Shown here piece by piece: positions 1-6,326 of a stretch of DNA of 7,529 nt. Position numbers and translations under genes: made by a program. This DNA comes from Pseudomonadota bacterium (lineage in GTDB: Bacteria > Pseudomonadota > Alphaproteobacteria > Rhizobiales > Xanthobacteraceae). The DNA is taken from NCBI GenBank assembly GCA_023391175.1, contig JAEWBL010000273.1:1-7529 (forward strand), read 5' to 3'. The notes beneath the pieces are model-generated. The model was given only the letters and a program-made list of their open reading frames with translations. It had not been told where the DNA came from and ran no database searches. Within the stretch, counting starts at the first letter, position 1, and the number at the start of each line of letters is the position of its first letter.

Positions 1-222
1 ATCCTCACCCGCCTCGCCTTCGCCGACCTGCTCATCGACAAGGGCCAACCCGCCTCGCTGGTGCTGGACGACGCATTGGTGTTCGCCGACGACGACCGTT
101 TCGACACCATGATGGAAATCCTCTCCGAGGCCTCCGGCCGCATGCAGGTGCTGGTGCTGAGCTGCCGCGCCTCGGCGTACCGGGCCATGGCGGCGACGCG
201 GCTCTCCATCCGCCCGGCGTGA
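1..222 (+). CDS. SMC/YhaN-like AAA ATPase, C-terminal end (5' partial)
   Basis: The frame is open from the first base and ends at TGA 220-222, giving the last 73 residues of a larger protein. Visible are a Walker B strand (SLVLDDAL, residues 19-26, with the paired Asp) followed by an acidic FADDDRFD stretch (28-35), and then a beta strand with a sensor-like loop (QVLVLSCRASAY, 49-60). This order is that of the ATPase-head C-terminal lobe in Rad50/SMC-type proteins, especially the large bacterial YhaN-like ATPases, which usually have a long coiled coil between the two head halves and often sit next to a SbcD-like phosphoesterase gene. In those proteins the loop often has His (TCH). Here it is Cys-Arg, which I recall from alphaproteobacterial relatives. 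A role in DNA-end processing is inferred from the family only. The Walker A half and any partner lie outside the window. Confidence 0.75.
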   Translation: MLTRLAFADLLIDKGQPASLVLDDALVFADDDRFDTMMEILSEASGRMQVLVLSCRASAYRAMAATRLSIRPA

Positions 223-251
223 CGCTCCCTCGTCCGTCGCGGCCGATATAG

Positions 252-261
252 GATGCGCATC
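252..261. repeat. 10-bp perfect palindrome upstream of the FUSC gene
   Basis: GATGCGCATC is identical to its reverse complement. It sits inside a wider imperfect dyad, CCGAT (243-247) and ATCGG (259-263). It ends at the Shine-Dalgarno-like GGGAAGGG (262-269) of the small leader ORF. It could be an operator for the + strand transcript, but one 10-bp palindrome in GC-rich DNA may be chance. Confidence 0.3.
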
Positions 262-276
262 GGGAAGGGCTGGGCG

Positions 277-348
277 ATGGGCGAGAACCTCAGGGCAGGC
301 GAGGGGCGCGGCGCGGTGTTGCCGGGCACCGTGCGAGAGCACCGGTGA
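277..348 (+). CDS. possible 23-aa leader ORF coupled to the FUSC gene
   Basis: ATG at 277 is preceded by GGGAAGGG (262-269), a strong purine-rich ribosome binding site 7 bases upstream. The frame gives 23 residues starting MGENLRAGEG and stops at TGA 346-348, which overlaps the GTG start of the FUSC gene (345-347) as GTGA. The FUSC GTG has only a weak GAGAG upstream of it, so translation of this ORF could deliver ribosomes to it by termination-reinitiation. The peptide has no recognisable domain and no codon run typical of attenuator leaders. It could instead be chance, or the displaced true N-terminus of the FUSC gene if a base was lost or gained. Confidence 0.35.
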   Translation: MGENLRAGEGRGAVLPGTVREHR

Positions 349-1367
349 GCCGGGCCGGCACGCACGTGCGTCCTTGGCTGGCGCAGGAGCTTCATCTCGG
401 CGCCATCGCGCGGGCGCTGGTGGTGATCGGGCCGCTGGTGGTGGCCTATCTGCTCACCCGCGAGCCCGCGCTGGTCAATCTGTGCCTGCTCACCGTCTCG
501 CTGCTGATCCCGGCGCTGAAGCTGCGGCTCAGCCCGGCGGCGGTGATCGTGCAGTATCTCGTCATCGTCGCGACCTTCACGGTGCTGTTCCTGGCGGCGC
601 CGATCCCCCCGCTATTCGTGGCTTTGGCGGCGGTGACCGGCTTCATGGCGGCAGCTGTGACGCGCTTCGGCACGCTGCTGCGGACGCTGGGCAATTGGGT
701 GTTCATCCCCGCCGTCTATCTGGCGCTCGACATCCGCGAGGGCGCGCTCGGCGAAGCGGCGCTGTGGCAGGCGGGCGTGCTGCTGGGGCTTTCCCCGGTG
801 GGGCTTGCCCTCGTCTGCGCGGTGCAGGCGCTGGACGGTCGGCGGTGGACGCTCGATCGCTCGGAGATCTTCGGCCCGCCCTCCGGCGACTGGCTGGTGC
901 CGGCAGTGGCGACGGCGGCCGCCGTATTCGCGGCGGCGGTGCTGGTGGAGATGTTCGACATCCGCGAGGGCCAGTGGCTGATCTGGTCGGCGGCGAGCGT
1001 GGTGGTGGGCGATCTTTCCGCCTCCACCGGCAAGCTGAAGCTGCGCGCCATGGGGGCGCTGGTGGGCGCACCGCTGGGGCTGCTCATCGGATGGACCTTG
1101 CCGGTGAGCGAGGTGGGCTATTCCTTCTGCGTGCTCGGCGCCATGCTCACGCTGATCGCCTTCTCGCGCTACGTGATCGGCTTCGGGGCGCGCTGCTTCT
1201 TCATTGCCCTCGCCGCGGCGTTCGCGGGGACGGGCAGCGGCATCGCCGCCGAGCGGGTTGAGAATGTGCTCATCGGCGGCGCCTTCGGCCTGGTGGCCGT
1301 CGCGCTCGCCGAAATCGCCCGGCCGCCGCGCCGGCAGCAGCGCCCGGAGCGGCCGGCGGCGCCTTGA
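345..1367 (+). CDS. FUSC-family (aromatic acid exporter-like) membrane protein
   Basis: A 340-residue polytopic inner-membrane protein. Hydrophobic segments fall in two blocks, about residues 22-160 and 184-322, separated by a short polar linker (161-183). Two repeated membrane blocks are the FUSC plan, as in fusaric-acid-resistance and aromatic-carboxylate-efflux proteins. Family-like features in the second half are a basic, glycine-rich KLKLRAMGALVGAPLGLLIG (230-249) and ERVENVLIGGAFGLVAVAL (303-321). It lacks the long cytoplasmic domains of the 650-700-residue AaeB proteins, so it is a short form. The tail is basic and Pro/Arg-rich (326-340). GTG 345 was chosen because the frame is closed upstream by TAG 249-251 with no ATG, GTG or TTG between, and because it overlaps the leader ORF stop. 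The next in-frame GTG is at 366. Substrate is unknown; efflux of small aromatic compounds is inferred from the family. It converges with the monooxygenase-like gene. Confidence 0.75.
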   Translation: MSRAGTHVRPWLAQELHLGAIARALVVIGPLVVAYLLTREPALVNLCLLTVSLLIPALKLRLSPAAVIVQYLVIVATFTVLFLAAPIPPLFVALAAVTGFMAAAVTRFGTLLRTLGNWVFIPAVYLALDIREGALGEAALWQAGVLLGLSPVGLALVCAVQALDGRRWTLDRSEIFGPPSGDWLVPAVATAAAVFAAAVLVEMFDIREGQWLIWSAASVVVGDLSASTGKLKLRAMGALVGAPLGLLIGWTLPVSEVGYSFCVLGAMLTLIAFSRYVIGFGARCFFIALAAAFAGTGSGIAAERVENVLIGGAFGLVAVALAEIARPPRRQQRPERPAAP

Positions 1368-1373
1368 GAGCGC

Positions 1374-1673
1374 TCAGGCGACCACGTCGACGGGATCGAG
1401 CACGAAGGGGGTGCGCTCGGCGAGGTCGTTGATGTGCGCGAAGTAATTCTCGAAGTGCGGCGTCTCGCGGTGGGCGGTGACGGCTGCCGCGTCCACATAA
1501 AGTTCGTCGATGACGAACCGCGTGGGCTCGGACTGGTCGCGCCAGAAATCCCAGCGCAAATTGCCCGGCTCGGCGCGGGTGGCGCGCGCCATGCCCGTGA
1601 GCAGGTCCTGTAGCGCCTCGGCCTTGCCGGGGCGGGCGGCGAGGAGGACCACGATCTTGACCGGTGCGCTCAT
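1374..1673 (-). CDS. antibiotic biosynthesis monooxygenase (ABM)-domain protein
   Basis: A 99-residue protein matching a single ferredoxin-like ABM domain of the YgiN / small quinol-monooxygenase type. It opens with a strand (KIVVLLAARPGKAEAL, 6-21), then the helix-turn EPGNLRWDFWRD (35-46), strand FVIDELYVD (53-61) and HRETPHF (68-74), the His-x-x-Thr-Pro-His-Phe signature common in this family. Members act as cofactor-free dimers on quinols or polyketide-like aromatics, or as heme-degrading relatives; the substrate here cannot be read from sequence. ATG 1673 is preceded by GAAGGAA (1688-1682) 8 bases upstream, which overlaps the 3' arm of the hairpin at 1684-1730. It lies 75 bases after the permease stop on the same strand, so it is probably the last gene of the pump operon. 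No signal peptide; likely cytoplasmic. Confidence 0.85.
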   Translation of the reverse strand: MSAPVKIVVLLAARPGKAEALQDLLTGMARATRAEPGNLRWDFWRDQSEPTRFVIDELYVDAAAVTAHRETPHFENYFAHINDLAERTPFVLDPVDVVA

Positions 1674-1683
1674 CCTGGGGGTT

Positions 1684-1730
1684 CCTTCAGGGGGAAGAGG
1701 CCGGCAATGGGCCTTCTTCCCGCCTGAAGG
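1684..1730 (-). promoter_or_regulatory. intercistronic hairpin covering the ABM gene's ribosome binding site
   Basis: Three stem blocks pair in order: 1684-1691 with 1723-1730 (8 bp), 1692-1698 with 1715-1721 (7 bp) and 1699-1702 with 1710-1713 (4 bp). Only G1722 and T1714 are bulged, and the loop is 7 bases (1703-1709). In the minus-strand transcript the 3' arm ends in CCTGAAGG, and GAAGGAA is the ribosome binding site of the ABM gene. Neither strand has a T-run after the stem, so it does not look like a standard intrinsic terminator. Plausible roles are lowering translation of the last gene, protecting the 3' end of the pump mRNA, or a processing site. Confidence 0.65.
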
Positions 1731-1748
1731 TCAAGGGGCGGGTCCGTC

Positions 1749-4700
1749 CTACTCGGCCGCTTCGTCGAGGTGCGGCACCGGGGCGAGGCGCACCGGGGCG
1801 GCGGGCTTTTCGCGCTTGCGCGTGAGCCAGCGCTGCAGCCGGACCATGTAGAGGTAGACCACCGGCGTGGTGTAGAGCGTGAGCAGCTGGCTCACCATGA
1901 GCCCGCCCACGATGGCGAAGCCCAGCGGGCGGCGCAGCTCCGAGCCGGTGCCCGACCCCAGCATCAGCGGCAGGGCGCCGAGAAGGGCCGCCATGGTGGT
2001 CATCATGATGGGCCGGAAGCGGATGAGGCACGCCTCGTAGATGGATTCCTCCGGCGTCTTGCCCTCGCGCTCCCGCACCAGCGCGAAGTCGATCATCATG
2101 ATCGCGTTCTTCTTCACGATACCGATGAGCAGAAGGATGCCGATGAGGGCGATGACGGAGAGATCATAGCCCGCCACATAGAGCACCAGCAGTGCCCCGA
2201 CGCCCGCCGATGGCAGGCTGGAGAGGATGGTGAGCGGGTGAATGAAGCTCTCATAGAGCACGCCGAGGATGATGTAGACGGCGACGATGGCCGCGAGGAT
2301 CAGATAGGGCTGCGTCCTGAGCGAGTTCTGGAACGCTTGTGCGGTGCCCTGGAAGGTGCCGACCAGGGTCTGCGGCATGCCTGCGTCCTGCTCCGCCTGC
2401 TTGATGGCGTCCACCGCCTGTCCGAGCGCGACCCCCGGAGCCAGGTTGAAGGAGAGCGTCACCGCCGGGAACTGGCCCTGATGGGATATGGAGAGATAGG
2501 CGGTCTTGGAATTGTCCACCTTCACGAAGGCGGAGAGGGGGATCTCCTCGCCGGTGCGCGGCGAGTGCACATAGACCTTGTCGAGCGCGCCGGGGTCGGT
2601 CTGAAGCTTGGGATCGACCTCCAGAATGACGTGGTACTGCGAGAGCTGGGTGAAGTATTGGGCCACCTGCCGCTGGCCGAAAGCATCGTAAAGCGTGTCG
2701 TCGATCACTTGCGGCAGGATGCCGAAGCGCGCCGCGGTGTCGCGGTCGATGGTGAGGGAGACGGTGGGCGCGTTGGTCTGCTGGTCGGTGGCGACGTCGG
2801 TCAGCTCCGGCAGGGCCTTGAGCTTGGCCAGCATGCGCGGGCCCCAGGCGTTCAGCTCGTCGAGGTTGGCGTCCTGCAGGGTGTATTGATACTGGGTGCG
2901 GGAGGGCCGGCCGCCCACGTTGATGTCCTGCGAGGCCTGCAGGAACAAAGCGATGCCCTCCACCTTGGCGAGCTGGGGCCGCAGACGGTGGATCACCTCG
3001 TCGGCGGTCGCGTCGCGCTCGCTCCTCGGCTTCAGGGTGATCCAGACACGGCCGGTGTTGATGGTCTGCGAGCCGCCGGTGGCGCCCACCGAGCCGGAAA
3101 CGTGCTCGATGGCGGGATCGCGCGCGACGATGTCGAGCAGCGCCATCTGCTTCTGTGTCATCGCCGAGAAGGAGATGTCCTGCGCCGCCTCTGAGAAGCC
3201 CTGGATGAAGCCGGTGTCCTGCTGGGGGAAGAAGCCCTTGGGGATGGCCACGTAGAGCCAGCCAGTGGCGGCGACGGTGGCAAGAAGGCTCATGAGGGTG
3301 AGGAACTGGTGGTTGAGCACCCATTTGAGGCCGGTGTCGTAGACCTTGAGCATGCCGTCGAAGAAGGCTTCCGCCGCCATGTAGGCGCGCCCGTGCTTCA
3401 CCCCGTGCTCGTTCTTGAGGAAGAGGGAGCACATCATGGGCGTCAGCGTCAGCGAAACCACCACGGATACGAGAATGGTGATGGTGACGGTGACGGCGAA
3501 CTCGCGCAGCAGTCGCCCGACGATGCCGCCCATGAGCAGCACGGGGATGAACACCGCCACCAGCGACAGGCTGATGGAGATGATGGTGAAGCCGATCTCC
3601 CCCGCGCCCTTCAGCGCCGCCTCGAACGGGGGCATGCCCTCCTCGATGTAGCGATAGATGTTCTCCAGCATCACGATGGCGTCGTCGACCACGAAGCCGA
3701 CTGCGATGGTGAGAGCCATGAGGGAGAGATTGTCGAGGCTGTAGCCCACCACATACATCACCGCGAAGGTGCCGATGAGCGCCATGGGCACGGTGACGCT
3801 CGGGATGATGGTGGCCCAGAGGCTCCGCAGGAAGGCGAAGATCACCGCCACCACCAGCGCGATGGTGATGAGCATGGTCAGCTGCACATCATCCACCGAG
3901 GCGCGGATGGTCTCGGTGCGGTCGCCGATGATCTTCACGGTGATGCCGGGCGGCAGTGAGGCTTCCAGCCGGGGAATGGCCGCCTTCACCCGGTCCACGG
4001 CGTCGATCACGTTGGCGCCGGGTTGCTTGAAGACGATGAGCTGGATGCCGCGCTTGCCATCCTGCCAGGAGGCGAGGCGGGCATTCTCCGGTCCGTCCAC
4101 CGCGCGGCCGATGTCGCGGATGCGCACCGGCGCGCCATTCTTGTAGGCGACCACCACCTCGTTCCACGGCAAAGCAGAGAGCAACTGGTCGTCCGCATAG
4201 ATGGTGAAGCCCTGCGCGGGCCCGTCGAAGCTGCCCTTGGGCTGGTCCACGGTCGCGGCGGCGAGCACCGCGCGCACGTCTTCGAGACTCATACCCAGCG
4301 CCGCGATCTTGGCGGGGTCCACCTGCACCCGCACCGCCGGCTTCTGCTCGCCGGTGATGGCCACCTGCGCGATGCCGGGAATCTGGCTCATCTGCTGGGC
4401 GAGGATGGTGTCGGCCGCGTCGTCGAGCTTGGTGAGGGGATGGAGGTCCGACTGGACGGACAGGATGAGGATCGGCGCGTCCGCCGGATTGACCTTACGG
4501 AAGGTCGGCGGGCTCGGCAGGTTCTTCGGCAGCTGGCCGGACGCGGCGTTGATGGCCGACTGCACGTCCTGCGCGGCGGCATCGATGCTGCGGCCGAGAT
4601 CGAACTGGATGGTGATCGAGGCGACGCCCAGCGCGCTGGTGGATGTCATCTGCGTCACGCCGGCGATCTGGCTGAACTGCCGCTCCAGCGGCGTCGCGAC

Positions 4701-4886
4701 GGACGAGGCCATGGTCTCGGGGCTGGCGCCCGGCAGGCTGGCGGAGACCTGGATGGTGGGGAAGTCCACCTGCGGCAGCGGTGCCACCGGCAGCAGCGGA
4801 TAGGCGACGAGGCCGACCAGCAGCAGCGCCGCCATCAGCAGCGTGGTGGCGATGGGCCGCCGGATGAAGGGTGCGGACACGCTCAT
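1749..4886 (-). CDS. RND efflux permease, HAE1 family (MdtB/MdtC-like)
   Basis: A 1045-residue inner-membrane proton/substrate antiporter, the usual RND length. TM1 is about 11-33, followed by the porter-domain entry LPVAPLPQVDFPTIQV (32-47) and SLPGASPETMASSVATPLERQF (50-71), which closely recalls MdtC and its relatives. The TM2-TM6 block runs about 335-490, the second large periplasmic loop about 550-855, and the TM8-TM12 block about 860-1020. Proton-relay residues are present: D401 and D402 in GFVVDDAIVMLEN (TM4), K926 in GIVKKNAIMMIDF (TM10) and RFRPIMMT (956-963). The TM4 motif is of the drug type, not the metal (HME) type. ATG 4886 overlaps the adaptor stop as ATGA and has GGGAG (4898-4894) 7 bases upstream. 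The same frame stays open far upstream through the adaptor gene, but homology begins at this Met. Only one permease is seen, so it may act as a homotrimer rather than the MdtB/MdtC heteromer. Drug substrates are not predictable. Confidence 0.95.
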   Translation of the reverse strand: MSVSAPFIRRPIATTLLMAALLLVGLVAYPLLPVAPLPQVDFPTIQVSASLPGASPETMASSVATPLERQFSQIAGVTQMTSTSALGVASITIQFDLGRSIDAAAQDVQSAINAASGQLPKNLPSPPTFRKVNPADAPILILSVQSDLHPLTKLDDAADTILAQQMSQIPGIAQVAITGEQKPAVRVQVDPAKIAALGMSLEDVRAVLAAATVDQPKGSFDGPAQGFTIYADDQLLSALPWNEVVVAYKNGAPVRIRDIGRAVDGPENARLASWQDGKRGIQLIVFKQPGANVIDAVDRVKAAIPRLEASLPPGITVKIIGDRTETIRASVDDVQLTMLITIALVVAVIFAFLRSLWATIIPSVTVPMALIGTFAVMYVVGYSLDNLSLMALTIAVGFVVDDAIVMLENIYRYIEEGMPPFEAALKGAGEIGFTIISISLSLVAVFIPVLLMGGIVGRLLREFAVTVTITILVSVVVSLTLTPMMCSLFLKNEHGVKHGRAYMAAEAFFDGMLKVYDTGLKWVLNHQFLTLMSLLATVAATGWLYVAIPKGFFPQQDTGFIQGFSEAAQDISFSAMTQKQMALLDIVARDPAIEHVSGSVGATGGSQTINTGRVWITLKPRSERDATADEVIHRLRPQLAKVEGIALFLQASQDINVGGRPSRTQYQYTLQDANLDELNAWGPRMLAKLKALPELTDVATDQQTNAPTVSLTIDRDTAARFGILPQVIDDTLYDAFGQRQVAQYFTQLSQYHVILEVDPKLQTDPGALDKVYVHSPRTGEEIPLSAFVKVDNSKTAYLSISHQGQFPAVTLSFNLAPGVALGQAVDAIKQAEQDAGMPQTLVGTFQGTAQAFQNSLRTQPYLILAAIVAVYIILGVLYESFIHPLTILSSLPSAGVGALLVLYVAGYDLSVIALIGILLLIGIVKKNAIMMIDFALVREREGKTPEESIYEACLIRFRPIMMTTMAALLGALPLMLGSGTGSELRRPLGFAIVGGLMVSQLLTLYTTPVVYLYMVRLQRWLTRKREKPAAPVRLAPVPHLDEAAE

Positions 4887-6049
4887 GCGGGGGCTCCCAC
4901 CGACACGCTCTTCGCGGGCGGGGCGCCCGGAGCCGGCCGCACAGTCACGCGGGCGCCGGGGATGAGCTTGTATTGGCCGTCGATCACCACCTGGTCGCCC
5001 GCCGCCAGCCCCGCGGCGATGGAGGCGGTGCCGGCGCTGATCCCGCTGGTGGTGACGGCGCGCTTCTCCACCGTGTCGTCCGGCTTCACCACATAGACAT
5101 AGAAGCCGTCCGGTCCGCGCTGGATGGCCTGGGCGGGGATGGTGACGACGTCGTGGTGGGTGTCGAGCAGCACCTTCACGTTCACGAAGGCTCCGGGCCA
5201 GAGCTTGAGGTCGTCGTTCGGGAAGGTGGCCTTGATGCGCAGCGTGCCGGTGTCGGAGCTGATCTGGTTGTCGATGAGCACCACGGTGCCTTCGCCCACC
5301 TTCGTCACGCCGTCGCGGCGGAAGGCGAGGGCGGTGACAGGGCCGCGCGCCAGCGCCGCCTGCATGTCGTCCAGCCGGTCCTGCGGCAGGGTGAACACCA
5401 CGGCTACCGGCTTCAGCTGGGTTATGACCACGAGCCCGCCCGCGTCGTTGGCGTGGACGATGTTGCCCTCGTCCACCAGCCGCACGCCGGTGCGGCCGGA
5501 GATGGGGGCGCGAACGGTGGTGTAGTCGAGCTGGATCTGGGCGTTGTCGATGGCGGCCTGATCGCCCTCGATCTGCGCCTGATACTGGGCAACCAGCGCG
5601 CTCTGGGTATCGAGCTGCTGCTGGGAGGCGGCCTGCTTGGGCACCAGCACCTTGTAGCGCTCCTGATCCGCCTTGGCGTTGGCCAGCAGTGCCTCGTCCT
5701 TGGCCCGCGCTGCCTTGGCCTGGGCGAGGGCGGCGGCGAAGGGGCGCTGGTCGATCTGGGCGAGGATGTCGCCCGCCTTCACGTCCTGGCCTTCCTTGAA
5801 TGCCACCTTGGTCAGCTCGCCGTCGACCCGCACCTTCACCGTGATGGTGTTGGAGGCCTGAACGGTGCCAATGCCTTCGCTGTAGACGGGCACGTCCTCC
5901 ATCTTCACCGCTGTCGCGACGACCGGAATCGGTGGGGGCGGCGCCTTGGGCTTGGGGGGCTGCGCGGCGGCGCCGATCAGGCCCTGCTGCCAGGCGACCG
6001 CGCCGGCGACGACAACGAGCGAGGAGATGACCCAGGGGAAGACACGCAT
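4883..6049 (-). CDS. RND periplasmic adaptor (membrane fusion protein, MdtA-like)
   Basis: A 388-residue adaptor bridging the permease to an outer-membrane channel. Residues 5-22 form a hydrophobic membrane anchor or signal, followed by a Pro-rich linker (31-42). There is no lipobox Cys. A first lipoyl half (about 66-102, VRVDGELTKVAFKEGQDVKAGDILAQID) leads into an Ala/Gln-rich alpha-helical hairpin (about 104-170), then the second lipoyl half LDYTTVRAPISGRTGVRLVDEGNIV (174-198), a beta-barrel domain (about 210-300) and a membrane-proximal domain (about 301-372). ATG 6049 was preferred because AGGA (6060-6057) lies 7 bases upstream and the product then begins directly with the anchor. ATG 6094 (+15 residues) is possible but lies in a hairpin, and ATG 6190 (+47) would add a Cys/Arg-rich stretch unlike a signal sequence. 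First gene of the pump operon; its stop overlaps the permease start. Confidence 0.93.
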   Translation of the reverse strand: MRVFPWVISSLVVVAGAVAWQQGLIGAAAQPPKPKAPPPPIPVVATAVKMEDVPVYSEGIGTVQASNTITVKVRVDGELTKVAFKEGQDVKAGDILAQIDQRPFAAALAQAKAARAKDEALLANAKADQERYKVLVPKQAASQQQLDTQSALVAQYQAQIEGDQAAIDNAQIQLDYTTVRAPISGRTGVRLVDEGNIVHANDAGGLVVITQLKPVAVVFTLPQDRLDDMQAALARGPVTALAFRRDGVTKVGEGTVVLIDNQISSDTGTLRIKATFPNDDLKLWPGAFVNVKVLLDTHHDVVTIPAQAIQRGPDGFYVYVVKPDDTVEKRAVTTSGISAGTASIAAGLAAGDQVVIDGQYKLIPGARVTVRPAPGAPPAKSVSVGAPA

Positions 6050-6055
6050 CAGGCC

Positions 6056-6060
6056 GTCCT
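6056..6060 (-). promoter_or_regulatory. ribosome binding site deciding the adaptor start
   Basis: AGGAC on the minus strand, with AGGA 7 bases before ATG 6049. It lies just downstream of the leader hairpin (6072-6096) in the transcript and so stays exposed, whereas the alternative ATG at 6094 is paired within that hairpin. This favours 6049 as the start. Confidence 0.55.
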
Positions 6061-6071
6061 GCGGCAATAGA

Positions 6072-6096
6072 CGATGCCCCTTCAACACGGGCATCG
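6072..6096 (-). promoter_or_regulatory. leader hairpin upstream of the adaptor gene
   Basis: CGATGCCC (6072-6079) and GGGCATCG (6089-6096) are perfect 8-bp arms around a 9-base loop. In the minus-strand leader RNA this would fold directly ahead of the adaptor's AGGA site and enclose the alternative ATG 6094-6092 in its 5' arm. There is no U-run after it, so it is not an intrinsic terminator. It may tune translation or mRNA stability, or serve as a DNA operator. Confidence 0.5.
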
Positions 6097-6099
6097 CCG

Positions 6100-6164
6100 A
6101 AACCCTGCGCGCGCTGCAGCAAAGCTCACGTCTCTGTGATGAGCAGGCCCGCAGCGCAGGGTTT
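6100..6164. promoter_or_regulatory. nested inverted repeats in the divergent intergenic region (candidate operator)
   Basis: AAACCCTGCGC (6100-6110) is the exact reverse complement of GCGCAGGGTTT (6154-6164), with 43 bases between. An overlapping 7-bp pair, GCGCTGC (6111-6117) and GCAGCGC (6151-6157), uses part of the same right arm. The outer repeat is centred at 6132. Inside it, TCAC (6126-6129) and GTGA (6136-6139) form a second dyad around 6 bases, centred at 6132.5. The outer arms are 54 bp apart centre to centre, close to five helical turns, which would suit two protein-bound half-sites on one DNA face. It lies between the pump operon and the ECF cassette, so it could regulate either or both. 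The inner dyad is the inverse of a CRP-type site (GTGA-N6-TCAC), so it is not a CRP call. Confidence 0.45.
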
Positions 6165-6326
6165 GCCGGTGCGGGGTGTTGAATACGCAACGTCAGGGCA
6201 ACAGCGCGCCGGCCGTAGGGCGGCGGTTCCGGATCAACCGGCGTCGCAGGACTTGAAGGGAGTTCGCATCATGGTGCCATGTTGCGGGCGGAACGGGCCG
6301 GGACACAGGCGGGCAGTTGGACGCGC

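Noticed and set aside
245..252. GATATAGG as a -10 box for the FUSC transcript
   Set aside because: No acceptable -35 element lies 16-18 bases upstream, so no promoter is called.
1361..1379. Small dyad across the two convergent stop codons (GAGCGCTC core) as a bidirectional terminator
   Set aside because: The stem is short with a bulge and neither side has a T-run.
1770..3194. Long plus-strand open frame opposite the permease
   Set aside because: The translation is rich in His/Arg/Gly/Asp with no family signature; it mirrors permease codons. The same applies to the open frames at 3309-3959, 4023-5096 and 4871-6070.
4887..6122. The permease reading frame stays open about 412 codons upstream of ATG 4886, suggesting a fused or much longer protein
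   Set aside because: The upstream part is low-complexity Arg/Gly/Pro/Ala-rich translation antisense in style and runs through the adaptor gene in another frame of the same strand. Recognisable RND homology starts at MSVSAPFIRRPIAT, with its own ribosome binding site and an ATGA overlap.
6126..6139. CRP/FNR-type site
   Set aside because: The dyad is TCAC-N6-GTGA, the opposite orientation of the CRP half-sites (GTGA-N6-TCAC).
6181..6240. ECF-type promoter (GGAAC-like -35 on the minus strand at 6230-6225) for the pump operon
   Set aside because: No CGTT/CGTC-like -10 is found at 16-17 bases spacing; the nearest candidate is about 33 bases away.
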